A stretch of 64,000 bases of DNA, from positions 771,001 through 835,000 of the forward strand of contig CANNGL010000002.1 of NCBI GenBank assembly GCA_947504205.1. Reading direction: 5' to 3'. Under the pieces are notes generated by a model. It ran no database searches, was not told the DNA's origin, and saw only the letters and a list, made by a program, of their open reading frames with translations. The DNA comes from an uncultured Litoreibacter sp. Lineage in GTDB: Bacteria > Pseudomonadota > Alphaproteobacteria > Rhodobacterales > Rhodobacteraceae. The position numbers and the translations under genes are program-made. Below are positions 32,024 through 40,502 of the stretch, piece after piece (the first letter of the stretch is position 1; every line of letters starts with the position of its first letter).

Positions 32024-33529
32024 ATGGATATTTTTCCCGCCCTCGCGAGTGTCGTGACTGACCCTGTCTTGTTGGGCTGGGTGTTTCTCGCCGCTATCGT
32101 TGGGATGATTGTGGGCGCGATCCCGGGGCTGACGGCCTCGGCCGCGATCGCGATGCTTCTGCCGCTGACCTTCTACATGGAACCGTTGCCAGCGCTTGCC
32201 TTTCTATACGTTATTGGCAAATCGGGCCGCTACGGCGGCTCTATCGCTGCCATTCTCTTCAACACGCCTGGCACAGCCGCGTCCGCCGCGACCCAGATCG
32301 ACGGCTATCCCTTGGCGCGGCAGGGCAAGGCCAGCAAGGCGATGAAAGTCGCCACGATCTCATCAGTGATCGGCGATTTCACTGGCGAAATCCTTCTGAT
32401 CGTTGGCGTCGCCTGGATCGCGGCTATTGCGCTCAAGCTTGGACCGCCCGAGCTCTTCGCGGTCTATTTCGCGGCTTTCATTGTGATCGGATCAGTCATC
32501 GGTAAATCGATAACCCGGGGATTGGCGTCCGCAGCTTTAGGTGTGCTGGTCGCGATGATCGGGCTCGATCCAATCAGCTCGACTGAGCGGTTTACCTTCG
32601 GCAGTTTCGACCTGACGAACGGCATCAGCCTTGTCCCGCTGATGATCGGGATATTCGTGTTGGGAGAGGTCTTTGCCCAGATCGAAGAGCGCGGGAACGC
32701 AACGGAGATGGTGCGAGACAGTGACGACCCCGCGCAAAACGGCCTGACATGGGCGGAATACAGGCCTTGCCTGCCGCATGTTGCCCGCTCGTCCTTCATA
32801 GGGGCCTTTATCGGGATGCTCCCCGGCCTTGGCTCCGCTATCGCGGCGTTCGTGGCTTATGGCGAGGGCAAGCGGCGTGCGACGAACCCGGCGGCATGGG
32901 GGCGGGGTTCGCTTGAAGGCGTGGCCGCGCCGGAGGCTGCCAACAATGCCGTCAGTGGGCCGTCCATGGCACCGCTTCTGACGCTCGGCATTCCCGGCTC
33001 GACCATCGGTGCGATCCTGATCGGGGTCTTTCTGATCCACGGCATCCAGATCGGCCCGACGCTATTCCTGACCAGCCGCGATCTCGTCTACGCGCTTTTT
33101 GCCTGCGGGTTGATCGGGATCGTGATTTACGGGTTGATTGGCTACTATGGGGCTTCCATCGTCGGGCGGTTCATCACACGCATCCCGACCCGCGTGCTCT
33201 ATCCGCTCATCTTCCTGACCTCCTTCGTCGCGGCCTATACGTCGCGCGGAAACCTCTTTGATGTCTACGTGATGGTGGTCGCCGGGTTTGCCGGTTGGCT
33301 GATGCGCAAGCTCGACTTCAACCCTGCGGCCTTTGTTATCTCGTTTGTCCTGACGGGTGGTGCGGAAGAGACGTTCCGGCAGGCGCTTTTGCTGTCCGAC
33401 AACGGGCTTATGATCTTCGTCACACGCCCGGTTGCGCTCTTGTTTTTGCTGGTCGGCATTTCCGTCCTCGTCGCGCGGGTGCGTAGCCTGAACAGGCAGG
33501 CCAGAGCCCATGCCCTGGGAGACGTATGA
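32024..33529 (+). CDS. tctA: TTT large permease subunit (TctA)
   Basis: 501 residues from ATG 32024. About eleven to twelve membrane helices. Signature segments are GAIPGLTASAAIAMLLPLTF, LYVIGKSGRYGGSIAAILFNTPGTAAS, and the second half GMLPGLGSAIAAFVAYGEGKR with NAVSGPSMAPLLTLGIPGS. The duplicated glycine- and proline-rich loops are characteristic of TctA. It moves the substrate delivered by TctC using an ion gradient. The stop overlaps the CoA-transferase start by 4 bases. Confidence 0.95.
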   Translation: MDIFPALASVVTDPVLLGWVFLAAIVGMIVGAIPGLTASAAIAMLLPLTFYMEPLPALAFLYVIGKSGRYGGSIAAILFNTPGTAASAATQIDGYPLARQGKASKAMKVATISSVIGDFTGEILLIVGVAWIAAIALKLGPPELFAVYFAAFIVIGSVIGKSITRGLASAALGVLVAMIGLDPISSTERFTFGSFDLTNGISLVPLMIGIFVLGEVFAQIEERGNATEMVRDSDDPAQNGLTWAEYRPCLPHVARSSFIGAFIGMLPGLGSAIAAFVAYGEGKRRATNPAAWGRGSLEGVAAPEAANNAVSGPSMAPLLTLGIPGSTIGAILIGVFLIHGIQIGPTLFLTSRDLVYALFACGLIGIVIYGLIGYYGASIVGRFITRIPTRVLYPLIFLTSFVAAYTSRGNLFDVYVMVVAGFAGWLMRKLDFNPAAFVISFVLTGGAEETFRQALLLSDNGLMIFVTRPVALLFLLVGISVLVARVRSLNRQARAHALGDV

Positions 33530-34725
33530 TGGTCGCTCCACTTGACGGCATCCGTATCATCGACTGGACCCATGTCCTCGCCGGCCCCGCCTGTTCCTAC
33601 TACCTCGGCCTTCTTGGCGCCGAGGTTGTCAAAGTCGAGCGCCTGGGACGGGGAGATGCCATGCGTCATAGAGGTGGCACCGACAAGCAGCGGGCCGCCA
33701 AAGGTATGAGCACGGCCTATCTGACACAAAGCGCCGGAAAGCGGTCGCTGGCTCTTGATCTTGAGCGTGAGGCGGGACGAACCGTCTTCGAGCGGCTTCT
33801 CAAAGCCTCCGATGTCCTGGTTGAAAACCACCGCCCCGAAACCCTCGCGCGCCTCTGCCTGGACGAAGGCAGGACACGCGCAATCAATCCACGCCTGATC
33901 CATTGTGCGATGACCGGTTACGGGCGCGGGAACACCATGGCTAACGCAGCCGCTTACGACGTGAATATTCAGGCGATCAGCGGCCTCATGGCCCTGACTG
34001 GCACGACCGAGACCGGTCCACTCAGAACAGGCGCGCCGATCATGGACTACGCTACGGGAATGGCCGGCGCCATGGCCGTCATGGCGGCGTTGATGCGGCG
34101 CGAGAAGACAGGTCAGGGGACGTTCGTAGATGTCTCCATGCTCGAAACCGCCTTCACATTGATGAGTTCCACAATCACCGATTATCGCCTGACGGGACAT
34201 GCCCCCAAACCGCGGGGGAATGCTGCCAATAGCCGCTCACCCTCGTCAGGAACATTTGACTGCGCCGAGGGCCACATAAGCCTGGGCGTGAACGAGGACG
34301 CACAGTTCCAGACCTTTGCACGCGCACTTGATCGAGAAGACTGGCTAACCGATCCAAGGTTCGCCGACCCGGCCAGTCGCAATCGGAACGGCAACGATCT
34401 CGGCGCGGCCATCTGCGATGTCCTGCAATCGCGTACAGCTGATGATTGGGAAAGAACTTTGATGGCGGCCGGTGTCCCATGTGCGAAGGTCCGTACGCTT
34501 CCGGAGGCAATGGAGCTTCCACCCGCGAGAGAGCGCGCTTTCACAAGCCGCGGCCCGGATGGGTTCTGCGGTTTGCCGTTCACGATGCATGGCGTGGGAG
34601 ATCAAAGCTGCGCAGAAGCGCCACAGACGCTTGGATCCGGGTCACACCATGTCCTTACCATGCTCGGCTACGCGCCCAATGAGATACAGGCGCTAGCCGA
34701 CCAAGGTGTGGTCTCTATGAGTTGA
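33526..34725 (+). CDS. Family III CoA transferase (CaiB/BaiF type)
   Basis: 399 residues. The N-terminus DGIRIIDWTHVLAGPACSYYLGLLGAEVVKVERLGRGDAMR is the CoA-binding Rossmann start of the family. The catalytic aspartate is expected near 170 in GAPIMDYATGMAGAMAVMAALMRR. The enzymes move CoA between acyl groups. The gene is fused by ATGA overlap to tctA, so the imported acid is probably the acceptor. A downstream lyase or dehydrogenase for the CoA ester is not in the operon. Confidence 0.92.
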   Translation: MMVAPLDGIRIIDWTHVLAGPACSYYLGLLGAEVVKVERLGRGDAMRHRGGTDKQRAAKGMSTAYLTQSAGKRSLALDLEREAGRTVFERLLKASDVLVENHRPETLARLCLDEGRTRAINPRLIHCAMTGYGRGNTMANAAAYDVNIQAISGLMALTGTTETGPLRTGAPIMDYATGMAGAMAVMAALMRREKTGQGTFVDVSMLETAFTLMSSTITDYRLTGHAPKPRGNAANSRSPSSGTFDCAEGHISLGVNEDAQFQTFARALDREDWLTDPRFADPASRNRNGNDLGAAICDVLQSRTADDWERTLMAAGVPCAKVRTLPEAMELPPARERAFTSRGPDGFCGLPFTMHGVGDQSCAEAPQTLGSGSHHVLTMLGYAPNEIQALADQGVVSMS

Positions 34726-34885
34726 CGACCATGCCTGTCGTGGATGTCCGCTTTGCGGAACTGCGCGGCTGCAACCGCAACTTGGTACGGTGTCCGATAT
34801 GGGCCGAACGCGGTGAAAGGCTTTCACCCGAAATCTTGGTTTCGAGAAATTCTTGCGCGAAAAGCCGATTTCGGTTATTTACTTG

Positions 34886-34899
34886 TGGAAACGTTTCCA
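34886..34899. promoter_or_regulatory. LacI-type operator
   Basis: TGGAAACGTTTCCA, a perfect 14-base palindrome with central CG as preferred by LacI/PurR/CcpA-type regulators. It lies 13 bases upstream of the LacI-family gene, so it is probably its autoregulatory site and that of the downstream transporter operon. Confidence 0.85.
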
Positions 34900-34912
34900 T
34901 AGGGAGTGGAAA

Positions 34913-36016
34913 TTGGGTCAGGCTGCTACAATCAAGGATGTCGCGCAGCACGCCGGTTGTGGTGTGGCAACTGTTAGCCGCGTCTTGAACAACACTGGCC
35001 CGGCAAGTGCAGAGATGCGAGAACGTGTTCTGGCAGCCGTAGATGCGCTTGATTTTCAGTTCAGCGAAGTTGGCCGATCTTTGCAAAGCAACACGACGCG
35101 CACGATTGGTTGTGTGGTGCCGTCCATCGAAAACCCCGTCTATGCTGACGCTGTGCAAGGCGCGCAGGAGGTCTTTCTGAACGCTGGTTACCAGATGCTG
35201 TTGATCTGCACCAACTACAACTCGGAGATTGAGACCAATGCGATCCGCACTCTCGTCGCAAAACAAGTCGATGGTGTTCTGCTGACGGTCGCCGATGCGA
35301 AGAACAGCGAAGGGTTGGATCTGATCAAAAGCCGTCAGCTGCCCCACAGTCTTCTGTTTAATGAGGCACCGGACGGGGAGATCAGCTGGTCGGTCGGGGA
35401 TCATGCTGCTGCAGCGCTCGTTGCGGACAAATTTGCCGAAAACAACCACAGGCACACTGGATTTCTGGCACTGAATTTCCTGAACTCTGACCGCGCGCGG
35501 CAACGATATGAGGGGTTTGTTGAAGGGTGTGCCAATAACTCGATGACGCCGCCTGCCTTGCTGGAGGTGGATGATGACGGCCTTGATCTGACGGATCATC
35601 TGAAGGTTTTTTTACAAGACCATCCCGATCTGACCGGGATTTTCGCATCTAACGATTTTCTTGCATTGGCTACGATACGAAGCGCCCGAAATCTATTCAT
35701 AAAAGTGCCACAGGAGCTTTCTATTGTCGGGTTTGATGGCATCAAAGTTGGTCTCATGGTCGAACCCAGTCTTGCAACAATCGAGACCGCGCCGCGCGAT
35801 CTGGGTGCGGGTGCCAGTCAGACCATACTGTCGCTGATCAACGGGACCTCGCCACCTGAAAAGCCGAGCAAAAATCAAACATTCAGTTTCCGTGCCGGGG
35901 GCAGCCTGATGCCCTTGCGCGCCGAAAGCAAAGACGGCGGGAAGGTTGCAGCCCTCCCACCGTCAGACGACCCAACCCACAAGACTGCTAAAATCCAACA
36001 GGAGAGATCGACATGA
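34913..36016 (+). CDS. LacI-family transcriptional regulator
   Basis: 367 residues from TTG 34913, chosen because AGGGAG lies at the right distance and the helix-turn-helix begins at once: ATIKDVAQHAGCGVATVSRVLNN. The hinge helix region (EVGRSLQSNTTRTIGCVVPS) and a periplasmic-binding-protein-like effector domain follow. A perfect LacI-type palindrome lies directly upstream. The stop overlaps the binding-protein start by ATGA, so regulator and ABC transporter form one transcript under the regulator's own control. A C-terminal ~30-residue polar tail is longer than usual. Confidence 0.93.
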   Translation: MGQAATIKDVAQHAGCGVATVSRVLNNTGPASAEMRERVLAAVDALDFQFSEVGRSLQSNTTRTIGCVVPSIENPVYADAVQGAQEVFLNAGYQMLLICTNYNSEIETNAIRTLVAKQVDGVLLTVADAKNSEGLDLIKSRQLPHSLLFNEAPDGEISWSVGDHAAAALVADKFAENNHRHTGFLALNFLNSDRARQRYEGFVEGCANNSMTPPALLEVDDDGLDLTDHLKVFLQDHPDLTGIFASNDFLALATIRSARNLFIKVPQELSIVGFDGIKVGLMVEPSLATIETAPRDLGAGASQTILSLINGTSPPEKPSKNQTFSFRAGGSLMPLRAESKDGGKVAALPPSDDPTHKTAKIQQERST

Positions 36017-37008
36017 GATATAAACTTGCTGCTGCGGCCCTGACAATGGCGTTTGCTGCGCCTGCTTTTGCCGAAGATGCCGTATGCTACAACTGCCCAC
36101 CGCAATGGGCGGACTGGGCGTCGATGCTGGAAGCGATCGACAAGGAACTCGACATTCAAATGCCCCATGACAACAAGAACTCGGGCCAGACCCTGAGCCA
36201 GCTGTTGGCAGAGCGGGACAATCCGGTCGCGGACGTTGCCTATTACGGTGTGACAACTGGCATCAAGGCTGGCAACGAAGGCGTTGCGACTGCTTACAAG
36301 CCAGCTGGTTTTGACGAGGTTCCAGAGGGCCTCAAAGATCCTGATGGTAAGTGGTTTGCCATTCACTACGGTACGCTTGGCTTTTTCGTGAATGTGGATG
36401 CTTTGGGCGGGGCTGAGGTGCCGCAATGTTTCGCCGATCTGACCAAGCCGGAATATCGCGGCATGGTGGGTTATCTTGATCCATCGTCGGCTTTTGTCGG
36501 CTATGCCGGTGCTGTTGCCGTGAATATGGCCTTTGGTGGTGATCTGGATAACTTCGATCCGGCCATCAAATACTTCAATGATCTTGGCGAGAATTCCCCG
36601 ATCGTGCCCAAGCAGACCTCGTATGCACGCGTGGTCTCGGGTGAAATTCCGATCCTCTTCGACTACGACTTCAATGCCTATCGCGGCAAATACGAGGAGG
36701 ACGGCAATTTTGAATTCGTGCTGCCTTGTGAGGGGTCGGTCCGCGTCCCTTATGTGATGAGCCTGGTCAACAATGGCCCGAACCCCGAGCTCGGCAAACG
36801 CGTTCTGGATTTCATCTTGTCCGATCAGGGCCAAGCGATCTGGACCAATGCTTATCTGCAGCCCGCGCGCCCTGTTGAGTTGCCTGCCGAAGTCGCCGAA
36901 AAGTTCCTGCCAGCCAGCGACTATGAACGCGCCGTGGCCGTGGATTACGCAAAGATGGAAAAGGCGCAGGCTGGTTTTGGCGAGCGTTACCTGTCCGAAG
37001 TCAAGTAA
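36013..37008 (+). CDS. ABC transporter periplasmic binding protein (Fe/2-AEP/polyamine type)
   Basis: 331 residues. A signal peptide ends at PAFAED. The mature two-lobe protein has LSQLLAERDNPVADVAYYGVTTG, KPEYRGMVGYLDPSSAFVGYAG and VSGEIPILFDYDFNAYRGKY, typical of extracellular solute-binding family 1. Two cysteines (CYNC) lie at the mature N-terminus. The ligand is uncertain. The phosphodiesterase and Na/Pi genes downstream suggest a phosphorus compound such as a glycerophosphodiester (inference). Confidence 0.88.
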   Translation: MRYKLAAAALTMAFAAPAFAEDAVCYNCPPQWADWASMLEAIDKELDIQMPHDNKNSGQTLSQLLAERDNPVADVAYYGVTTGIKAGNEGVATAYKPAGFDEVPEGLKDPDGKWFAIHYGTLGFFVNVDALGGAEVPQCFADLTKPEYRGMVGYLDPSSAFVGYAGAVAVNMAFGGDLDNFDPAIKYFNDLGENSPIVPKQTSYARVVSGEIPILFDYDFNAYRGKYEEDGNFEFVLPCEGSVRVPYVMSLVNNGPNPELGKRVLDFILSDQGQAIWTNAYLQPARPVELPAEVAEKFLPASDYERAVAVDYAKMEKAQAGFGERYLSEVK

Positions 37009-37065
37009 CCCAAGCCTTCAATCAACACCAAGGGGCCGCGTCCGCGCGGCCCCAAAGGAAGTTCG

Positions 37066-37869
37066 ATGTCAAACCGTACCTTTGTCATGGCGTGCCTCGC
37101 GCCACTGCTGATCTTTTCTCTGGCGTTCCTAGCGTTGCCGCTGGTCCGGTTGTTCCTGGCCTCCGGTGAGGGTGATGCGGGTTGGGCCATTTATCTCGAT
37201 ATCCTGCGCAAGCCGCGTTACCTGAACACTCTGGTTCTGACTGTGCTTGTGTCGCTCGCGACCACCTTCGCGGCGCTGGCCGTGTCGACGACCGCAGGCA
37301 TGTTTCTTGTGCGCAACCGGTTCAGAGGGCGCGGAACGCTGCTGTCTGTTCTGACGTTGCCTCTGGCATTTCCGGGCGTCGTGATCGGGTTTCTGATTAT
37401 CCTGCTGGGCGGGCGGCAAGGGTTGGTGAACCAGTTGACGCCGGGCCACGTGGTCTTTGCCTACTCCGCGCTGGGTCTGTTTCTGGGCTACCTCTATTTC
37501 TCGATCCCGCGCGTGTTGCTGACCGTCATGGCGGCAGCCGAAAAGCTCGACCCTTCATTGGAAGAGGCCGCACGGACCATGGGGGCGTCGCCCTATCGCG
37601 TGGTAATTGATGTGATCTTGCCGGGGCTCATGCCCTCGCTCATTGCCTCGGGCGCTATCGCCTTTGCCACCGCCATGGGCGCGTTTGGCACGGCCTTTAC
37701 ATTGGCCACCAATATCGATGTGATCCCGATGGTCATCTACACAGAATTCACCTTATCCGCGAACATTGCGATGGCGTCTGCCCTGTCCATCGTGCTGGGC
37801 ATCATTACCTGGATTTTGCTGCTGATCGCACGGTCGCTTTCAGGCTCAACCGTGGCGGCAGGTGGCTGA
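37066..37869 (+). CDS. ABC transporter permease 1
   Basis: 267 residues with six predicted membrane helices. The EAA loop reads EEAARTMGASPYRVVIDVILPGLMPS, the site contacting the ATPase. It belongs with the binding protein, second permease and ATPase in one operon of the MalF/PotB-like class. The gap to the binding-protein gene is 57 bases and contains a GC-rich inverted repeat (GGGGCCGCG around 37031-37050) that may trim expression between the two. Confidence 0.92.
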   Translation: MSNRTFVMACLAPLLIFSLAFLALPLVRLFLASGEGDAGWAIYLDILRKPRYLNTLVLTVLVSLATTFAALAVSTTAGMFLVRNRFRGRGTLLSVLTLPLAFPGVVIGFLIILLGGRQGLVNQLTPGHVVFAYSALGLFLGYLYFSIPRVLLTVMAAAEKLDPSLEEAARTMGASPYRVVIDVILPGLMPSLIASGAIAFATAMGAFGTAFTLATNIDVIPMVIYTEFTLSANIAMASALSIVLGIITWILLLIARSLSGSTVAAGG

Positions 37870-37870
37870 C

Positions 37871-38662
37871 ATGTTCAAGTCGAAAACCAAAATCCTCCAA
37901 CTTGCTGTCACCCTCAGCGCCTGCGCCTTTCTGCTTGTCCCGACCATCCTGTCGGTCATGGCTGGGCTGACGGCGAACTACTTCAAGGGGATATCCTCGG
38001 GGCTGACACTGAAGTGGATCTATCAGGTTTGGGAGCTTTATGCCGACAGTATCTTTCTGTCTCTGTGGCTCGCTTTCGCCTGCCTGATCTGCACGCTGAT
38101 CATCGGTCTGCCCGCCGCATATGGCCTCGCGCGCAATCCCGGCTGGCTGTCGCGGCTGCTGGAAGAATTCATCTCCCTGCCACTCGCGGTTCCGGGGTTG
38201 GCGCTCGCGCTTGCGTTGCTTCAGCTCTATGGCTCCATGAAGGGCTTCCGCGCGTCCTGGACCTTCATTCTGGTGGGTCATGTCCTTTACACATTGCCGT
38301 TCATGGTGCGCTCCATTCTGGCGGTGCTGGCGGCCATGGATCTCAAAACGCTTGAGGAAGGGGCCGCAACCCTTGGCGCGTCACCTTGGCAGCGCTTTCG
38401 CGACATCGTTGTACCGAACGCGATGCCCGGCATTTTGGCCGGTTCGCTGACCGTGGTCACGCTCAGCATCGGTGAGTTCAACCTGACCTGGATGCTGCAC
38501 ACGCCGTATCTGAAAACCCTGCCTGTGGGCCTTGCAGACAGCTATGCCTCAATGCGGCTTGAAATCGCTTCGGCCTACACACTCGTCTTCTTCATACTGA
38601 TCGTCCCGCTCCTGATGGCCATGCAATGGGCCTCGGCGCGGGCACAAAGGATTGCACAATGA
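37871..38662 (+). CDS. ABC transporter permease 2
   Basis: 263 residues from ATG 37871 (a GTG at 37862 would overlap the previous stop). Six helices with the EAA loop EEGAATLGASPWQRFRDIVVPNAMPG. It pairs with permease 1 to form the channel. Its stop overlaps the ATPase gene start by ATGA, so stoichiometric translation is likely. Confidence 0.92.
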   Translation: MFKSKTKILQLAVTLSACAFLLVPTILSVMAGLTANYFKGISSGLTLKWIYQVWELYADSIFLSLWLAFACLICTLIIGLPAAYGLARNPGWLSRLLEEFISLPLAVPGLALALALLQLYGSMKGFRASWTFILVGHVLYTLPFMVRSILAVLAAMDLKTLEEGAATLGASPWQRFRDIVVPNAMPGILAGSLTVVTLSIGEFNLTWMLHTPYLKTLPVGLADSYASMRLEIASAYTLVFFILIVPLLMAMQWASARAQRIAQ

Positions 38663-39693
38663 CCCTGCGCCTGACCCACACGGCCAAGACCTATCCAGAT
38701 GGAACCAAAGCGCTGTTGCCGACCGATCTTTCCGTGGAGCGCGGTGAGATTGTCTCGCTACTTGGTCCATCCGGCTGCGGAAAAACCACGTTGCTGCGCA
38801 TTATTGCGGGCTTGGAAACCCCGGATGCGGGAAGCGATATCTGGTTTGACGATGACAATGTGACAGCGCTGCCTGTTGAGCGTCGTCAGGTGGGAATGGT
38901 GTTCCAGTCCTACGCGTTGTTTCCGAACATGTCGGTGCGCGCCAATATCGGCTACGGGCTGAAAATGCAGAAGCTGTCCAAACCGGAGATCGAGGCGCGT
39001 GTCACCGAAGTTCTGGAAATGTGCCAGCTGCAACCCTTTGCCGGGCGCGCGATCACAGCGCTGTCTGGCGGTCAGCGGCAACGGGTCGCGCTAGCGCGCG
39101 CGATTGCACCGCGCCCACGGCTGCTGTTGCTGGACGAGCCGCTCTCCGCTCTGGATGCGTCATTGCGCGAAGCCTTGCGCGACGAGCTGGCTGTTCTGCT
39201 GCGTGAATTCGACATCACGGCAATTTTTGTGACCCACGATCAGGACGAGGCCATGGCCATCGCGGACCGTGTCGCCGTCATGTCCCAAGGCCGCGTTGTG
39301 CAAAGCGGAACGCCCGAGGATCTGTATCGAAATCCAAACTCTGCCTTTGTCGCGGGATTTGTCGGCAACGCGATGGCTCTGCGTGGCAGGGCGGATGGCA
39401 CAGCGCTCCATCTGGATGGGGGAGTGCTGTCTCTGCCAAGCGATGGCGGGGGCCAGACTGTTTTTGTGCGTGCCGAAGATGTGCGGATCAACGACGATGG
39501 CCCACTTCATGGTAAAGTCGAAACAGTCACGTTTCTGGGCACGCATTACCGTATCAACCTCTCGGGTGTCACGTCGAACCTGCTGGCTTCGATCCATGCG
39601 GGACAAGAGGCACCCGAAGTAGGGGAAACGGTCAAACTGTCCATCAAGCCCGAAGCCTTGATGCTGCTGCCAAACGAGACAGGTGGAGCGTGA
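38659..39693 (+). CDS. ABC transporter ATP-binding protein
   Basis: 344 residues. Walker A is GPSGCGKTT, the Q-loop lies in VFQSYALFPNMSV, the signature is LSGGQRQRVALARA, Walker B is LLLLDEPLSALD and the H-loop is VTHDQDEA. A C-terminal TOBE domain (about 260-340) is typical of importers of the MalK/PotA type. It powers the two permeases upstream. The stop overlaps the phosphodiesterase GTG by 4 bases. Confidence 0.95.
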   Translation: MTLRLTHTAKTYPDGTKALLPTDLSVERGEIVSLLGPSGCGKTTLLRIIAGLETPDAGSDIWFDDDNVTALPVERRQVGMVFQSYALFPNMSVRANIGYGLKMQKLSKPEIEARVTEVLEMCQLQPFAGRAITALSGGQRQRVALARAIAPRPRLLLLDEPLSALDASLREALRDELAVLLREFDITAIFVTHDQDEAMAIADRVAVMSQGRVVQSGTPEDLYRNPNSAFVAGFVGNAMALRGRADGTALHLDGGVLSLPSDGGGQTVFVRAEDVRINDDGPLHGKVETVTFLGTHYRINLSGVTSNLLASIHAGQEAPEVGETVKLSIKPEALMLLPNETGGA

Positions 39694-40496
39694 CGCGTAT
39701 CATCCAGATATCAGACCCGCACATCGTGCCATTTGGCCAGCTGGCCTACGGTCAGGTCGACACCGCCGCCGCGCTTGGCGAATGTGTTGCAACGATTAAT
39801 CGGATGCTGCCGGAAATCGGCCCAGTTGATATGGTGGTGGTTGCCGGAGATCTGACTGACTTCGGGACGGAAGAAGAATATCGACGGTTTCGCGAGATTA
39901 TGGAGCTCTTGGAGCCGCCATATCGTGCGGTGCCGGGCAACCATGACAATGTGTCCGTGATGCGCGCGTGCTTCTCGGATCAGCCTTGGATGGTCTCTGA
40001 GGGTCCAATCAATTGGGCTTTGGAGTTTGATGATCTTGCACTCATCGGATTGGACAGCAGTGTGCCGGGCCATGCCTATGGCTATCTCAGCGAAGACACG
40101 CTGTCATTTCTTGCCCAAACGCTTGAGACGCAAGCCGGGAAGCCCACAATCGTAACCCTGCATCATCCGCCTGTGTTGACCGGGATCGAGAAGATGGACA
40201 TCCAGAACCTGCGCGATAGCGCTGCACTGAAGGCAATCCTGTCGGGGTATGCCGGCGAGTTGCGCCTGACATGCGGGCATATCCATCGCAACATCGTTGC
40301 GCCCTTTGGGGCAGTCATGTGCCAGGTTGGCCCTGGTGTCTCCCATGCGGTGACGATGGACCTGAGAGAAGGCGCGCCCAATTGCCTGACAAAGGAACCC
40401 GGTGGCTTCCTTCTGCATGAAACGCGCGCGGGTATCTTTACCCACCATATTCCTGTTGGACACTACGCAGGCCCATATCTATTCTATCCTGATTGA
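39690..40496 (+). CDS. Class III-type cyclic/glycerophospho-diesterase (GpdQ-like metallophosphoesterase)
   Basis: 268 residues, GTG start. Binuclear metal motifs in order: SDPHIV, VVAGDLTDFG, VPGNHDN, LHHPPV and GHIHRN. This is the layout of the GpdQ/Rv0805 group that cleaves phosphodiesters such as glycerophosphoethanolamine or cyclic AMP. No signal peptide, so it works in the cytoplasm on an imported compound. Placement between an ABC importer and a phosphate cotransporter supports phosphodiester use as a phosphorus or carbon source (inference). Confidence 0.9.
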   Translation: MTRIIQISDPHIVPFGQLAYGQVDTAAALGECVATINRMLPEIGPVDMVVVAGDLTDFGTEEEYRRFREIMELLEPPYRAVPGNHDNVSVMRACFSDQPWMVSEGPINWALEFDDLALIGLDSSVPGHAYGYLSEDTLSFLAQTLETQAGKPTIVTLHHPPVLTGIEKMDIQNLRDSAALKAILSGYAGELRLTCGHIHRNIVAPFGAVMCQVGPGVSHAVTMDLREGAPNCLTKEPGGFLLHETRAGIFTHHIPVGHYAGPYLFYPD

Positions 40497-40502
40497 AGGA
40501 TT

